This document shows positions 17,235-25,728 of a stretch of DNA of 64,000 bases, piece by piece. Below the pieces are notes generated by a model. The model searched no databases. It worked only from the letters and a program-made list of their open reading frames with translations, and was not told the DNA's origin. The position numbers were made by a program, and so were the translations under genes. Where the stretch lies: positions 5,828,001 through 5,892,000 of the forward strand of contig NZ_AP022567.1 in NCBI RefSeq assembly GCF_010727475.1, written 5' to 3'. Position 1 is the stretch's first letter. Each line of letters begins with the position of its first letter. Source of the stretch: Mycolicibacterium mageritense. GTDB taxonomy: Bacteria; Actinomycetota; Actinomycetes; Mycobacteriales; Mycobacteriaceae.

Positions 17235-18722
17235 TCAGGCCGCGGGCTTGGACTCCGGCTTGTCCGCGGTGGTGTCCTTTGCCGAGGTGTCGGCCTTGTC
17301 CTGACCGAGGGCCTTACGGACCGTGGTGCCGAGCGACTTGGCGAAGTCGCGCACCGGGTGGCCCTTGATGCCAAGGGCTTTCCGCAGCGACGGCCGCTGC
17401 TGTTCGGTGCCGTTCTCGTCGGGCAGCGTCAGCCCGTCCTTCGGCTTGGCGATCGCGCTGAGCCGCAGGACCGGCTTGCGGTCGGGCTTGGCCACAACCG
17501 TGTCCTGCTCGTGGGCGGCGACGGTCTGCGTCGTCGGAACCTTTGCGGTGTCCGCGGATTCGGTCGGGTCGCTCCAGCCGGGCAGTGGATCCAGCCCGGG
17601 GTTGCGGGCCGCGTCGATGCCCTCGGGGATGTCGTTGACGAGGTCGGTCGCCAATTTCACCGGGTCGACCTTCGGGACCAGCTGGAACGGTGTCGGAGCG
17701 CCGTAATCGCGACGGTCGTAACCGGTTTCGATCAGGGTCTGCATGGCGGGCGAGACTAGGTCGACGACGGGTACCACGACTGCCGACGTTCCGGTCGCCG
17801 CACCGATGTCGATCAGCGGCTGCATGATCGGCAGGTACTTGGCCGGCAGTGTGAGGTAGCGCGTGTCGCCGTGCACCTGGCAGTGGGTCTCTTCGGTGCA
17901 GCTTGCCCTGGCGTTGTCGACGGCGGCCTGTACCTGCTCGGGCGTGTAGCCGTAGGGCGTCGCGGTCGGCTCGTCGCTGCCCTTCGGGGCCAGGTAGGTG
18001 CCGTGCACGTATTCGAATCCTGCGACCGCGTTGGCCAGCGCGAGCGGGTTGAGCACCCAGGACGGCGCGTCGGCCACGCCGTCGTACTGCAACGCGATGT
18101 CGTCGGTGTTGATCGTGCCTTCCGGTGCGGTGTCGGTCCGTGTCGGATTGCCGAAGGTCGCGTCGAGGATGGGGACTGTGCCCAGGAGCGCGAGCCGTTC
18201 GAAGAGCCCACCGTTCGGCCGGTTGGGGTCACCGATCAGGACGAACGAGATGTTGTCGGGAATGGTGCCGTCGTTGTCGTCGGCAAGCTGGTTCTTGACG
18301 ATGCCGGCGACGGTGGCGCCCTGTGAATAGCCGAATATGACAACGGATTCGCCTTCGGGCACCGCGCCGAGTTTGTCGTTGAGGCTCGCCACGCCGCTTG
18401 CCACCGAGACGTTCCACTTCGCGCCTTCGAGGCCACCCCATCCCGCGAACGGGAACGGCCAGAACTGCGCGATGTACGGAACGCCGACGCACGTGACGTC
18501 AGAGCACGTGCTGCCCGGGGCGACGTAATACTGGACGGCGTGGTCCTCGTAGTTCTGGGACAGGGCAGGATTCGGGGTACCCGTGCCGGGAACCACCAGG
18601 ACCGTTGAGCTGAGCACCACCTCGGCCGTGAGCGTGGCGGTGACCCCGATCGCGGCGGAGCCGGACACCGCGACCGCGGCGACCAGCAGGGACCGGGCAG
18701 CGCAACGGGCTGAGATTCGCAT
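17235..18722 (-). CDS. Secreted PE-PPE-domain (cutinase-like) serine hydrolase without PE/PPE module
   Basis: 495 residues from ATG 18722 with AAGGAG 10 nt upstream. A hydrophobic signal segment covers about residues 10-35. The alpha/beta-hydrolase domain begins at VLVVPGTGTPNPA and has the nucleophile elbow GYSQG (Ser133). Conserved features of the PE-PPE C-terminal domain follow, such as LIGDPNRPNGG and the YVHGTYL segment. From about residue 370 on, the tail is Pro/Lys/Asp-rich and low in complexity, ending near the C-terminus with repeated Lys and Asp. It likely hydrolyses lipid esters at the cell envelope. The Shine-Dalgarno lies inside a hairpin, reported separately. Confidence 0.82.
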   Translation of the reverse strand: MRISARCAARSLLVAAVAVSGSAAIGVTATLTAEVVLSSTVLVVPGTGTPNPALSQNYEDHAVQYYVAPGSTCSDVTCVGVPYIAQFWPFPFAGWGGLEGAKWNVSVASGVASLNDKLGAVPEGESVVIFGYSQGATVAGIVKNQLADDNDGTIPDNISFVLIGDPNRPNGGLFERLALLGTVPILDATFGNPTRTDTAPEGTINTDDIALQYDGVADAPSWVLNPLALANAVAGFEYVHGTYLAPKGSDEPTATPYGYTPEQVQAAVDNARASCTEETHCQVHGDTRYLTLPAKYLPIMQPLIDIGAATGTSAVVVPVVDLVSPAMQTLIETGYDRRDYGAPTPFQLVPKVDPVKLATDLVNDIPEGIDAARNPGLDPLPGWSDPTESADTAKVPTTQTVAAHEQDTVVAKPDRKPVLRLSAIAKPKDGLTLPDENGTEQQRPSLRKALGIKGHPVRDFAKSLGTTVRKALGQDKADTSAKDTTADKPESKPAA

Positions 18723-18730
18723 CGGCCTGC

Positions 18731-18765
18731 ATCTCCTTCTGCTGACGGCGGCGTCAGCAGAAGGA
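18731..18765 (-). promoter_or_regulatory. Hairpin that covers the ribosome-binding site of the PE-PPE hydrolase gene
   Basis: On the minus strand a perfect 14-bp stem pairs 18752-18765 with 18734-18747 around a 4-nt loop (18748-18751). The 3' arm contains most of the AAGGAG Shine-Dalgarno (18733-18738), which sits 10 nt before the ATG at 18722. Folding in the mRNA would therefore hide the ribosome-binding site. It might instead act as a terminator of the upstream molybdoenzyme gene, but there is no U-tract. The pairing is seen directly; the regulatory role is inferred. Confidence 0.6.
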
Positions 18766-18820
18766 TCTTTGCACTCTCACGCAACGGTCACATGCAAATC
18801 GAGCGAACTCTCGTGCCGGC

Positions 18821-21109
18821 TCAGCGCGCGACGATGCGCGGCGGCTCGTGGGCTCGTACGGGCGGCAGCGGGCGAGCGAACTTCTCCACCTGCACCAGGA
18901 CGTGCGCACCCGTGCAGCCCCGCGCGAGCGACGATGTGCCTGCGTCGTCGGTGAGTACGTTCGGATTGCCGTGCACGCACAGCGAATCGGGGTCGGCCGG
19001 ATCGGCCGGGTCGTACCAGGCGCCCGTCGACAGCTGCACCACGTCCTGGCGCAGCCGGTCGTCCACCACGACGCCGGCCAGGCACGCACCGCGGTCGTTG
19101 AACACCCGGACCACGTCACCGTCGACCAGGCCCCGCGCGGCCGCATCGACCGGGTGCATCCGGATCGGTTCCCGCCCTTGGATTTTGGAGCCCTGGCTGG
19201 TGGCTCCGCCGTCGAGCTGGCTGTGCAGCCGGGTCGCGGGCTGGTTGGCGACCAGGTGCAGCGGGTATCGGGTGGCGCGCGGCCCGCCCAGCCATTCGGT
19301 GGGCTCGTACCACGCGGGATGTCCCGCGCAGTCGTCGTATCCGAACGCGTCGATGTCGGCCGAGAAGATCTCGATGACACCGCTGGGGGTGCCGAGCCGG
19401 TGTGTGCGGGGATCGGCGCGGAAGTCCCCCAGCAGGGTCAAACCGGGCTCGGTCGGCAGCTCCAGCTGACCCGCCGCCCAGAACTCCTCGAACGGCGGAA
19501 CATCGAAATCCAGTCCGGCGGCCCACTTCTCGTACATGTGCACGAGCCATTCCCGCGCAGTGCGGCCTTCGGTGAACTGGTCGCCGAACCCGAGTGCGGT
19601 TGCCAGCGCCGAGAACGTCGTGTAATCGTCGCGGGAGTTCTCATACGGTTGCGCGAGCGCCCGCATGGCGACCAGTAACGGATCGTTGCGGGATCCCGAG
19701 TAGTCCTCCCGCTCGAACGACGTGGTCGACGGCACCACGATGTCGGCGTGTTTGGCCATCGCGGTCCAGTACGGATCGTGCACGACGATGGTGTCCACCC
19801 GCGCCAACGCGCGGCGCAGCCGCGGAATGTTCTGGTGATGGTGAAACGGGTTGCCCCCGGCCCAGTACACGCATTTGATGTCCGGATAGGTCAGGCTCAG
19901 CCCGTTGTACTCGAACGGTTCGCCGGGGTTGAGCAGCATGTCGGTGATCGCGGCCACCGGGATGAAGGTCTGCACGGGGTTGAGGCCCTGCGGCAGCGCG
20001 GGCAACCGGCAGCGCAGCGGCGGCAGACCCGGCTCGTTCATCGAGCCGTAGCCGTGACCGAAACCGCCTCCGGGCAGGCCGATCTGACCGAGCATCGCCG
20101 CAAGCGTCAGGCCCATCCACGGGGCCTGCTCGCCGTGGCGGATCCGTTGCAGCGACCAGCTGACGGTGACCAGGGTCCGCGATCCGGCCATTCGGCGGGC
20201 CAGCGTGACGAGGTCGTCGGCCTCCAGACCGCTGATCCGGGCGGCCCACTGTGGGGTTTTCGCGACACCGTCGTCATGGCCCAGCAGATAGCGTTCAAAG
20301 CGGTCATAACCCGTGCAGTACTTCTGCAGGAACGCCCGGTCGGCCAGGCCTTCGGTGGCCAGCACATAGGCCAGGCCCAGCATGACCGCGACGTCGGTCC
20401 CCGGGATCGGCGCGTGCCACTCGCAGTCGCCCTCGACGTCGTCGCGCAGTGGGCTGAACGACACGATCCGCCCGCCGCGGTCACGCAGGCTGCGCAACGC
20501 CGAGCGGGCCGGATGCCCGGTCGTCCCACCGTGATTGATGCCGGTGTTCTTCAGCGCGATGCCGCCGAAGCACACCAGTAGATCGGTGTGTTCGACGATG
20601 ACGTTCCAGTCGGTCGAGCGCTTGAACAGGTCGTCGTGGGTACCGACGACGCGGGGCATGATCACGCCGGTCGCGCCCAGGCTGTAGGAGTGCCGCGAGA
20701 AGGTATAGCCGCCTAGCATTTTCAAGAACCGGTGAACCTGGCTCTGGGCGTGGTGGAACCGGCCGGCGCTGGCCCAGCCGTATGAGCCGCCGTAGATCGC
20801 CTCGTTGCCGTAGGTGTCGACGATGCGCCGCAGTTCACCGGCCAGCAGTTCGGTGAGTTCGTCCCACGACACCTCGATGAACTCGTCGGCGCCGCGGGCA
20901 TCGCTCGGGCCGGGGCCGTCGCGCAGCCAGCCGCGACGTACCGCGGGCGCCGCGATGCGCGACCGGTGCCGGATCGCTCCCGGCAGGTTGCCCAGCAGGG
21001 GCGAGGGATCGGCGTCGCCCGCGATCGGCGTGACGGTGGAGATGTCTCCGGCGGCAACCTCGGCGGTGAACGCCCCCCAGTGCGCGAGGCTGGTCGGGGA
21101 ATGAGCCAT
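18821..21109 (-). CDS. Molybdopterin oxidoreductase, BisC/DMSO-reductase type
   Basis: 762 residues. It belongs to the DMSO-reductase superfamily in the BisC/TorA branch, which reduces S- or N-oxides such as biotin sulfoxide or methionine sulfoxide. There is no N-terminal CxxC-type iron-sulfur motif and no twin-Arg signal, which fits a cytoplasmic BisC-like enzyme. The probable Mo ligand is Ser143 in SYSLGATG. Typical cofactor motifs are present, including TDWNVIVEHTDLLVCFGG, GGNPFHHHQN and a C-terminal molydopterin-binding domain (PLHLVANQPATRLHSQLD). No partner subunit gene is adjacent. It diverges from fadE20. Confidence 0.85.
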   Translation of the reverse strand: MAHSPTSLAHWGAFTAEVAAGDISTVTPIAGDADPSPLLGNLPGAIRHRSRIAAPAVRRGWLRDGPGPSDARGADEFIEVSWDELTELLAGELRRIVDTYGNEAIYGGSYGWASAGRFHHAQSQVHRFLKMLGGYTFSRHSYSLGATGVIMPRVVGTHDDLFKRSTDWNVIVEHTDLLVCFGGIALKNTGINHGGTTGHPARSALRSLRDRGGRIVSFSPLRDDVEGDCEWHAPIPGTDVAVMLGLAYVLATEGLADRAFLQKYCTGYDRFERYLLGHDDGVAKTPQWAARISGLEADDLVTLARRMAGSRTLVTVSWSLQRIRHGEQAPWMGLTLAAMLGQIGLPGGGFGHGYGSMNEPGLPPLRCRLPALPQGLNPVQTFIPVAAITDMLLNPGEPFEYNGLSLTYPDIKCVYWAGGNPFHHHQNIPRLRRALARVDTIVVHDPYWTAMAKHADIVVPSTTSFEREDYSGSRNDPLLVAMRALAQPYENSRDDYTTFSALATALGFGDQFTEGRTAREWLVHMYEKWAAGLDFDVPPFEEFWAAGQLELPTEPGLTLLGDFRADPRTHRLGTPSGVIEIFSADIDAFGYDDCAGHPAWYEPTEWLGGPRATRYPLHLVANQPATRLHSQLDGGATSQGSKIQGREPIRMHPVDAAARGLVDGDVVRVFNDRGACLAGVVVDDRLRQDVVQLSTGAWYDPADPADPDSLCVHGNPNVLTDDAGTSSLARGCTGAHVLVQVEKFARPLPPVRAHEPPRIVAR

Positions 21110-21148
21110 GCCCGGATTCTACGGCGCGTTGCCTCGACCAATCTGGGC

Positions 21149-21164
21149 CCAACCATCCGGTTGG
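21149..21164. promoter_or_regulatory. Inverted repeat in the molybdoenzyme/fadE20 divergent region
   Basis: CCAACC-ATCC-GGTTGG is a perfect 6-bp inverted repeat with a 4-nt spacer. It lies 47 bp before the fadE20 ATG and 40 bp before the molybdoenzyme start, next to a TATAGG that could be a -10 element. It could be an operator. No regulator for it is known from this window. Confidence 0.35.
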
Positions 21165-21210
21165 TATAGGTTGGCCACCGAGTCCGTAACCCAGTACCGG
21201 AGGTTCCACC

Positions 21211-22371
21211 ATGAGCGGTGTCGTGAAGTACCAGCGCACTCTGTTCGAGCCGGAGCACGAATTGTTCCGCGAGTCCTACCGGGCGTTCTTGGAACGCCAC
21301 GTCGCGCCGTACCACGAGCAGTGGGAGAAGGACAAGATCGTCGACCGCGGCGTCTGGTTGGAGGCCGGCAAGCAGGGCTTTCTCGGTATGGCGGTGCCCG
21401 AGGAGTACGGCGGTGGCGGCAACCCGGACTTCCGCTACAACACCATCGTGTGCGAGGAGACCGTCGCAGGCCGCTACAGCGGCATCGGCTTCAGCCTGCA
21501 CAACGACGTCGTGGCCCCCTATCTCCTGCGGCTCGCCAACGAAGAGCAGAAGCAGCGCTGGCTGCCCAAGTTCTGTACCGGCGAATTGATCACCGCGATC
21601 GCAATGACCGAGCCCGGTACCGGAAGCGACCTGCAGGGCATCAAGACCCGCGCGGTGCGCGACGGCGACCACTACGTGCTCAACGGGTCCAAGACCTTCA
21701 TCACCAACGGCATCAACTCCGATCTGGTGATCGTGGTGGCCCAGACCGACCCGGACAAGGGTGCGCTGGGCTTTTCGCTGCTCGTCGTCGAACGCGGCAT
21801 GGAGGGCTTCGAGCGCGGCAGGCATCTCGACAAGATCGGCCTGGACGCCCAGGACACCGCGGAGCTGTCGTTCACCGACGTCAAGATTCCGGTCGAGAAC
21901 CTGCTCGGGGAGGAAGGGCAGGGCTTCGTCTACCTCATGCAGAACCTGCCGCAGGAACGCATCTCGATCGCCATCATGGCCGCCGCGGCGATGGAGACGG
22001 TGTTGGAGCAGACGGTCCAGTACACCAAGGAGCGCAAGGCGTTCGGCAAGCCGATCGGCAGCTTCCAGAACAGCCGGTTCCTGCTCGCCGAACTCGCCAC
22101 CGAGGCCACCGTGGTGCGGATGATGGTCGACGAGTTCATCCGGCTGCACCTGACCGAGGAGCTCACGGTCGAGCAGGCCGCGATGGCCAAGTGGTACTCC
22201 ACCGAGAAGCAGGTCAGCCTGATCGACCGGTGCCTGCAACTGCACGGCGGGTACGGCTACATGCGGGAGTACCCGGTAGCCAGGGCCTATCTGGATGCGC
22301 GCGTGCAGACCATTTACGGTGGAACGACCGAGATCATGAAAGAGATCATCGGGCGAAGCCTGGGCGTCTAG
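21211..22371 (+). CDS. fadE20: Acyl-CoA dehydrogenase FadE20-like
   Basis: 386 residues. It catalyses the first FAD-dependent step of fatty-acid beta-oxidation. Acyl-CoA dehydrogenase motifs are present: AMTEPGTGSDLQGIK, FITNGINSDLVIV and LDARVQTIYGGTTEIMKEII. The usual C-terminal catalytic Glu position (YEGT) is Gly here; the base is likely the Glu in QNLPQERI, as in the isovaleryl/long-chain group. It sits beside hflX and lexA as Rv2724c does. A clear intrinsic terminator follows. Confidence 0.92.
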   Translation: MSGVVKYQRTLFEPEHELFRESYRAFLERHVAPYHEQWEKDKIVDRGVWLEAGKQGFLGMAVPEEYGGGGNPDFRYNTIVCEETVAGRYSGIGFSLHNDVVAPYLLRLANEEQKQRWLPKFCTGELITAIAMTEPGTGSDLQGIKTRAVRDGDHYVLNGSKTFITNGINSDLVIVVAQTDPDKGALGFSLLVVERGMEGFERGRHLDKIGLDAQDTAELSFTDVKIPVENLLGEEGQGFVYLMQNLPQERISIAIMAAAAMETVLEQTVQYTKERKAFGKPIGSFQNSRFLLAELATEATVVRMMVDEFIRLHLTEELTVEQAAMAKWYSTEKQVSLIDRCLQLHGGYGYMREYPVARAYLDARVQTIYGGTTEIMKEIIGRSLGV

Positions 22372-22416
22372 ACGGGACGATTTCCCTGAAATTTCCCCAG
22401 ATCACCGGGTTGAGGG

Positions 22417-22446
22417 CCCACGAAGCAGATTATTCGTGGGTTTTTT
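22417..22446 (+). terminator. Intrinsic terminator of fadE20
   Basis: A perfect 8-bp stem (CCCACGAA at 22417-22424, TTCGTGGG at 22433-22440) with an 8-nt loop is followed directly by six T residues. It lies 46 bp after the fadE20 stop. A classical U-tract terminator like this is uncommon in high-GC mycobacteria. Confidence 0.9.
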
Positions 22447-22547
22447 GGTCAGGATCGGCCACGTTCCTTGGTTATCGTCGCCTGCTGAAGCAGAGTTGTC
22501 GGGCGGGATACTTTTGCGGGAACTTTGCCGAACAGCGGGGAGGGTGC

Positions 22548-24830
22548 ATGACTACGCCGGCAATGAGGCTGAACACGGCCGCTTGGCGGATCATTGTCGG
22601 CCTGTTTGCGGTCGCCGTGGTCGCCCTGCTGGCGCCACCGTCGGCGTCGGCGTCACCGGAATCCGACGCCGACGCCGCGATCACCGCAGCGTGGGACGCC
22701 AGCGGCGGCGACGGCGGCCCTTTGGGCCCGCGTGAAGGTGGCGTCTATGCCGCGGGTGCCGGATTCGCCCAGAATCTGGCCAACGGCAAGATCTTCTTCA
22801 CCCCCGACACCGGCGCGCACTACGTCCAGGGCGCGATCCTGGAGAAGTACGAATCGCTCGGAGGGCCTGACGGCGACCTCGGTTTCCCGACCATCGACGA
22901 AGGCGCCGGACGCGCACCGGACAGCCGGAACTCGACCTTCAGCGCGTCGGACAAGCCCGTGATCTTCTGGACGCCCGCCACGGGCGCCCGCGTCGTGCGT
23001 GGCGCGATCAACGCGGCGTGGGACAAGCTCGGCGGGTCGGCCGGCGTCCTTGGCGTGCCCACCGAGGACGAGGCGTACCGCGGCGACACGCTGTCGCAGA
23101 AGTTCACCGGCGGCGAGCTGACGTGGGATCGCAAGACCAACACCTTCACCACGACCCCGCCCGAGCTGGCCGACCAGCTCGCGGGCCTGGCCGTCCCGAA
23201 CGACCCGGCGTCCGCGATCGCGGCCGCGCGACGCGCCGCAGGCGGTGACATGGGGCCGCTCGGGGCCAAGGACGGTGACATCTACCCGGTGGGCAACACC
23301 GACGGCGTTGCGCAGAACTTCGCTCGCGGCAAGATCTTCTACACGCCCGAAACCGGCGCCAACGCGATCACCGACCAGGTGCTGGAGAAGTACGAGAGTG
23401 TCGGCGGGCCCGAGGGGGACATGGGCTTCCCGACCAGCAGCGAGACCGAAGGCGGCCTGGGGCCCAACAGCCGGATCGCGACGTTCGCGGCCCCGGACAA
23501 GCCGGTGATCTTCTGGACACCGGACTTCGGCGCCGTGATCGTGCGCGGCGCGATGAACGCCGCGTGGGAGAAGCTCGGCGGCGCCAAGGGGGAGCTCGGT
23601 GCGCCGAAGGGCGACCAGACCGAGAACGGCAGCGTGGTCACCCAGCAGTTCAACGGCGGGTCGATCTCGTGGGACCGCTCGGACAACACGTTCACGACCG
23701 AGCCGCCGAAACTGGCCTCCGAGCTGTCCGGCCTGGAGATCCCCGGGCTGGAACAGGCGCCACAGCAGGGGAATCCGCCCGCGGCCAACACCGACAAGGA
23801 CAAGCCGTTCTCGTGGCACTGGAGCTGGTGGTGGCTGCTCGCACTGATCCCGGTGTTGGTCGTCGCCGGCCTGATCGTGGGCGCTGCGGTGTGGCATCGC
23901 CGCCGCGGCCGCGGTGACGACGATTTCGACCACGATCGGTTCGACGACGACGAATACGACGACGACGGCGGCCATTACGGCGATGCGCGGTATCACGAAA
24001 CGGACGGTTACGACGACGATCCGTATGCGCAGCCCCGATACGACGCGTCCCGTTACGGCGATGACGACCGGTCCGACGACCGGCCGAACCCCTACGAGCA
24101 GGCCGATCCGTTCCACGGTGACGAACCCACCACGGCCCACTTCACGGGCCAGTACCGCGAGCCGTCGGCGCAGTCGTCGCCGTCGCCGTTCGACGGCCCG
24201 ACCGACATCGCCATGCCGGTGAGTCAGTGGGCCGCGCCCGGCGGCTTCAGTACGGCCGTCGACGAGGACGACGACGAGCAGCCCGAAGAAGCCGTCGAAC
24301 TGTTCGGCGGCCACGAGGACGATCACGACGACGACTTCGACGAAGACGATTTCGAAGCCGACTACGAGAGCCTCGACCATGACGCGCACGACGAGGCGGT
24401 GCCGACCGGATCCGACGAGCGCGACGACCGTGACTACGACGACGGTCGGCACGACGACGCACTCGGCGCGGAGCCGGCGCACGACGACGAAGCGCAGTTC
24501 GAGAACTCCGACGACGTCGACACCGCGCCCACGCCGATCGTGACTCCTGCCGCGGTCGCGGCGGCCACGCCGTCTCGCGGCGACATCCACGCCGAGACGC
24601 CGAGCGGCAGGCATGCGGCGATCGAACTCGACGAGCCGGTCACCGCGACCGCGCTTCACATGCCACTCGACGATCCGCAGCGGGCCCCGCAGGGATATCC
24701 CATCAAGGCCGACACGAAGACCGGGATGTACTGGTCGCCGGACAGCCGCCAGTACGACGACGCGGTGGCCGAGATCTGGTTCGCCAGTGAGGAGTTCGCG
24801 CGGACGAACGGCTTCGTCCGCGCCGACTGA
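22548..24830 (+). CDS. LGFP-repeat cell-surface membrane protein (Rv2721c-like)
   Basis: 760 residues from ATG 22548, with GGGGAGGG upstream; the frame is open further upstream but that part lies inside fadE20 and the terminator. A signal/anchor segment is at about residues 14-35. The extracellular half carries LGFP-type repeats, with LGFPT, LGVPT, MGFPT and LGAPK marking units that also share FFTPDTGAHYV-like strands. A single transmembrane segment follows (WWLLALIPVLVVAGLIVGAAVW). The last 300 residues are a very acidic cytoplasmic tail rich in Asp, Glu, His and Tyr. LGFP repeats are thought to bind the cell wall. The role is unknown. Confidence 0.85.
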   Translation: MTTPAMRLNTAAWRIIVGLFAVAVVALLAPPSASASPESDADAAITAAWDASGGDGGPLGPREGGVYAAGAGFAQNLANGKIFFTPDTGAHYVQGAILEKYESLGGPDGDLGFPTIDEGAGRAPDSRNSTFSASDKPVIFWTPATGARVVRGAINAAWDKLGGSAGVLGVPTEDEAYRGDTLSQKFTGGELTWDRKTNTFTTTPPELADQLAGLAVPNDPASAIAAARRAAGGDMGPLGAKDGDIYPVGNTDGVAQNFARGKIFYTPETGANAITDQVLEKYESVGGPEGDMGFPTSSETEGGLGPNSRIATFAAPDKPVIFWTPDFGAVIVRGAMNAAWEKLGGAKGELGAPKGDQTENGSVVTQQFNGGSISWDRSDNTFTTEPPKLASELSGLEIPGLEQAPQQGNPPAANTDKDKPFSWHWSWWWLLALIPVLVVAGLIVGAAVWHRRRGRGDDDFDHDRFDDDEYDDDGGHYGDARYHETDGYDDDPYAQPRYDASRYGDDDRSDDRPNPYEQADPFHGDEPTTAHFTGQYREPSAQSSPSPFDGPTDIAMPVSQWAAPGGFSTAVDEDDDEQPEEAVELFGGHEDDHDDDFDEDDFEADYESLDHDAHDEAVPTGSDERDDRDYDDGRHDDALGAEPAHDDEAQFENSDDVDTAPTPIVTPAAVAAATPSRGDIHAETPSGRHAAIELDEPVTATALHMPLDDPQRAPQGYPIKADTKTGMYWSPDSRQYDDAVAEIWFASEEFARTNGFVRAD

Positions 24831-24845
24831 GCGCGCGGTCGGCGG

Positions 24846-25541
24846 TCAGATCTTGCGGATGACCGTGACCACTTTGCCCAGCACCGCGGCGTCATTGCCG
24901 GGGATGGGGTCGAACGCGGGGTTGTGCGGCATGAGCCACACCTGACCGCGGGTGCGCTTGAAGGTCTTGACGGTCGCCTCGCCGTCGATCATGGCCGCCA
25001 CGATGTCACCGTTGTCGGCGACGTTCTGCTGGCGGACCACGACCCAGTCGCCATCGCAGATGGCCGCGTCGACCATCGACTCGCCGACGACCTTGAGCAG
25101 GAACAGCGAGCCTTCCCCGACGAGTTCGCGTGGGAGCGGGAAGACGTCCTCGACGGCTTCCTCGGCGAGGATCGGACCGCCTGCGGCGATCCGGCCCAGC
25201 ACGGGCACGAACGTGGGCTCGGGCAGTGCGTCGGAGCCGGCCACGTCGGTGGTCACGGTCGCGGCGGCCGCCGGATCGTCGGCGGCCCTGACGTCGACCG
25301 CGCGCGGCCGGTTGGGGTCACGCCGTAGATAGCCCTTGCGCTCCAGGGTGCGCAGCTGATGGGCGACCGACGACGTCGACGTCAGGCCCACCGCATCGCC
25401 GATCTCCCGGATGCTTGGCGGATAGCCGCGACTGGTGACCGAGGCCCGGATCACCTCGAGGATGGTCCGTTGGCGCTCGGTGAGACCGGTGTCCTGGCGC
25501 TGCCGGCCAGTGGTGTCCGTGTCGCTGCTGTCGTCGCTCAT
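24846..25541 (-). CDS. lexA: LexA repressor
   Basis: 231 residues from ATG 25541; a longer frame to 25577 would run toward the LexA box and is less likely. LexA represses SOS genes and cleaves itself when RecA filaments form. The winged-helix DNA-binding domain covers about residues 18-82. The peptidase domain has cleavage site Ala120-Gly121, nucleophile Ser155 (GESM) and Lys192 (ATVKTF). The first LexA box lies 33 bp upstream of the start, so the gene is autoregulated. Confidence 0.97.
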   Translation of the reverse strand: MSDDSSDTDTTGRQRQDTGLTERQRTILEVIRASVTSRGYPPSIREIGDAVGLTSTSSVAHQLRTLERKGYLRRDPNRPRAVDVRAADDPAAAATVTTDVAGSDALPEPTFVPVLGRIAAGGPILAEEAVEDVFPLPRELVGEGSLFLLKVVGESMVDAAICDGDWVVVRQQNVADNGDIVAAMIDGEATVKTFKRTRGQVWLMPHNPAFDPIPGNDAAVLGKVVTVIRKI

Positions 25542-25573
25542 GGCGCCGAATCTAGTCCCTGAAAGCTCGATGA

Positions 25574-25589
25574 TCAAACATGTGTTCGA
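25574..25589. promoter_or_regulatory. LexA box next to the lexA start
   Basis: TCAAAC-ATGT-GTTCGA differs from the consensus TCGAAC-N4-GTTCGA at one base. It is 33 bp upstream of the lexA ATG, the right place to repress lexA itself. Confidence 0.85.
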
Positions 25590-25611
25590 GGTGTGTCGCG
25601 GGCGGCGCTAC

Positions 25612-25634
25612 TTGTCGGTGGCCCGTCCTACGCT
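25612..25634 (+). promoter_or_regulatory. RecA-NDp promoter (PafBC-type) reading toward chiZ
   Basis: TTGTCGGTG, 8 nt, TACGCT matches the RecA-NDp consensus TTGTCRGTG-N8-TAnnnT. It points toward chiZ and starts 117 bp before its ATG. It is the second such motif in the window after that of recA and would give chiZ a LexA-independent damage response. Confidence 0.82.
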
Positions 25635-25644
25635 GTGCAACAGT

Positions 25645-25660
25645 TCGATCACACGTTCTA
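25645..25660. promoter_or_regulatory. LexA box, lexA/chiZ region (central)
   Basis: TCGATC-ACAC-GTTCTA has two mismatches to the consensus. It is placed between the RecA-NDp promoter and the strongest chiZ-proximal box, with a centre-to-centre distance of 20 bp to the next one. Confidence 0.6.
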
Positions 25661-25664
25661 TTCA

Positions 25665-25680
25665 TCGAACATGTGATCGA
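25665..25680. promoter_or_regulatory. LexA box proximal to chiZ
   Basis: TCGAAC-ATGT-GATCGA has one mismatch. It lies 49 bp upstream of the chiZ ATG. A further degenerate copy, TCGAAC-ACAG-GAGCGA, follows at 25688-25703. Confidence 0.8.
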
Positions 25681-25728
25681 CTATATTTCGAACACAGGAG
25701 CGAATACGCCGGACCGAAAGGCAGTCAG

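Noticed and set aside
22653..24659. 668-codon open frame on the - strand
   Set aside because: It lies opposite the LGFP-repeat gene. The Val/Arg-rich composition mirrors the Asp-rich codons of the true gene.
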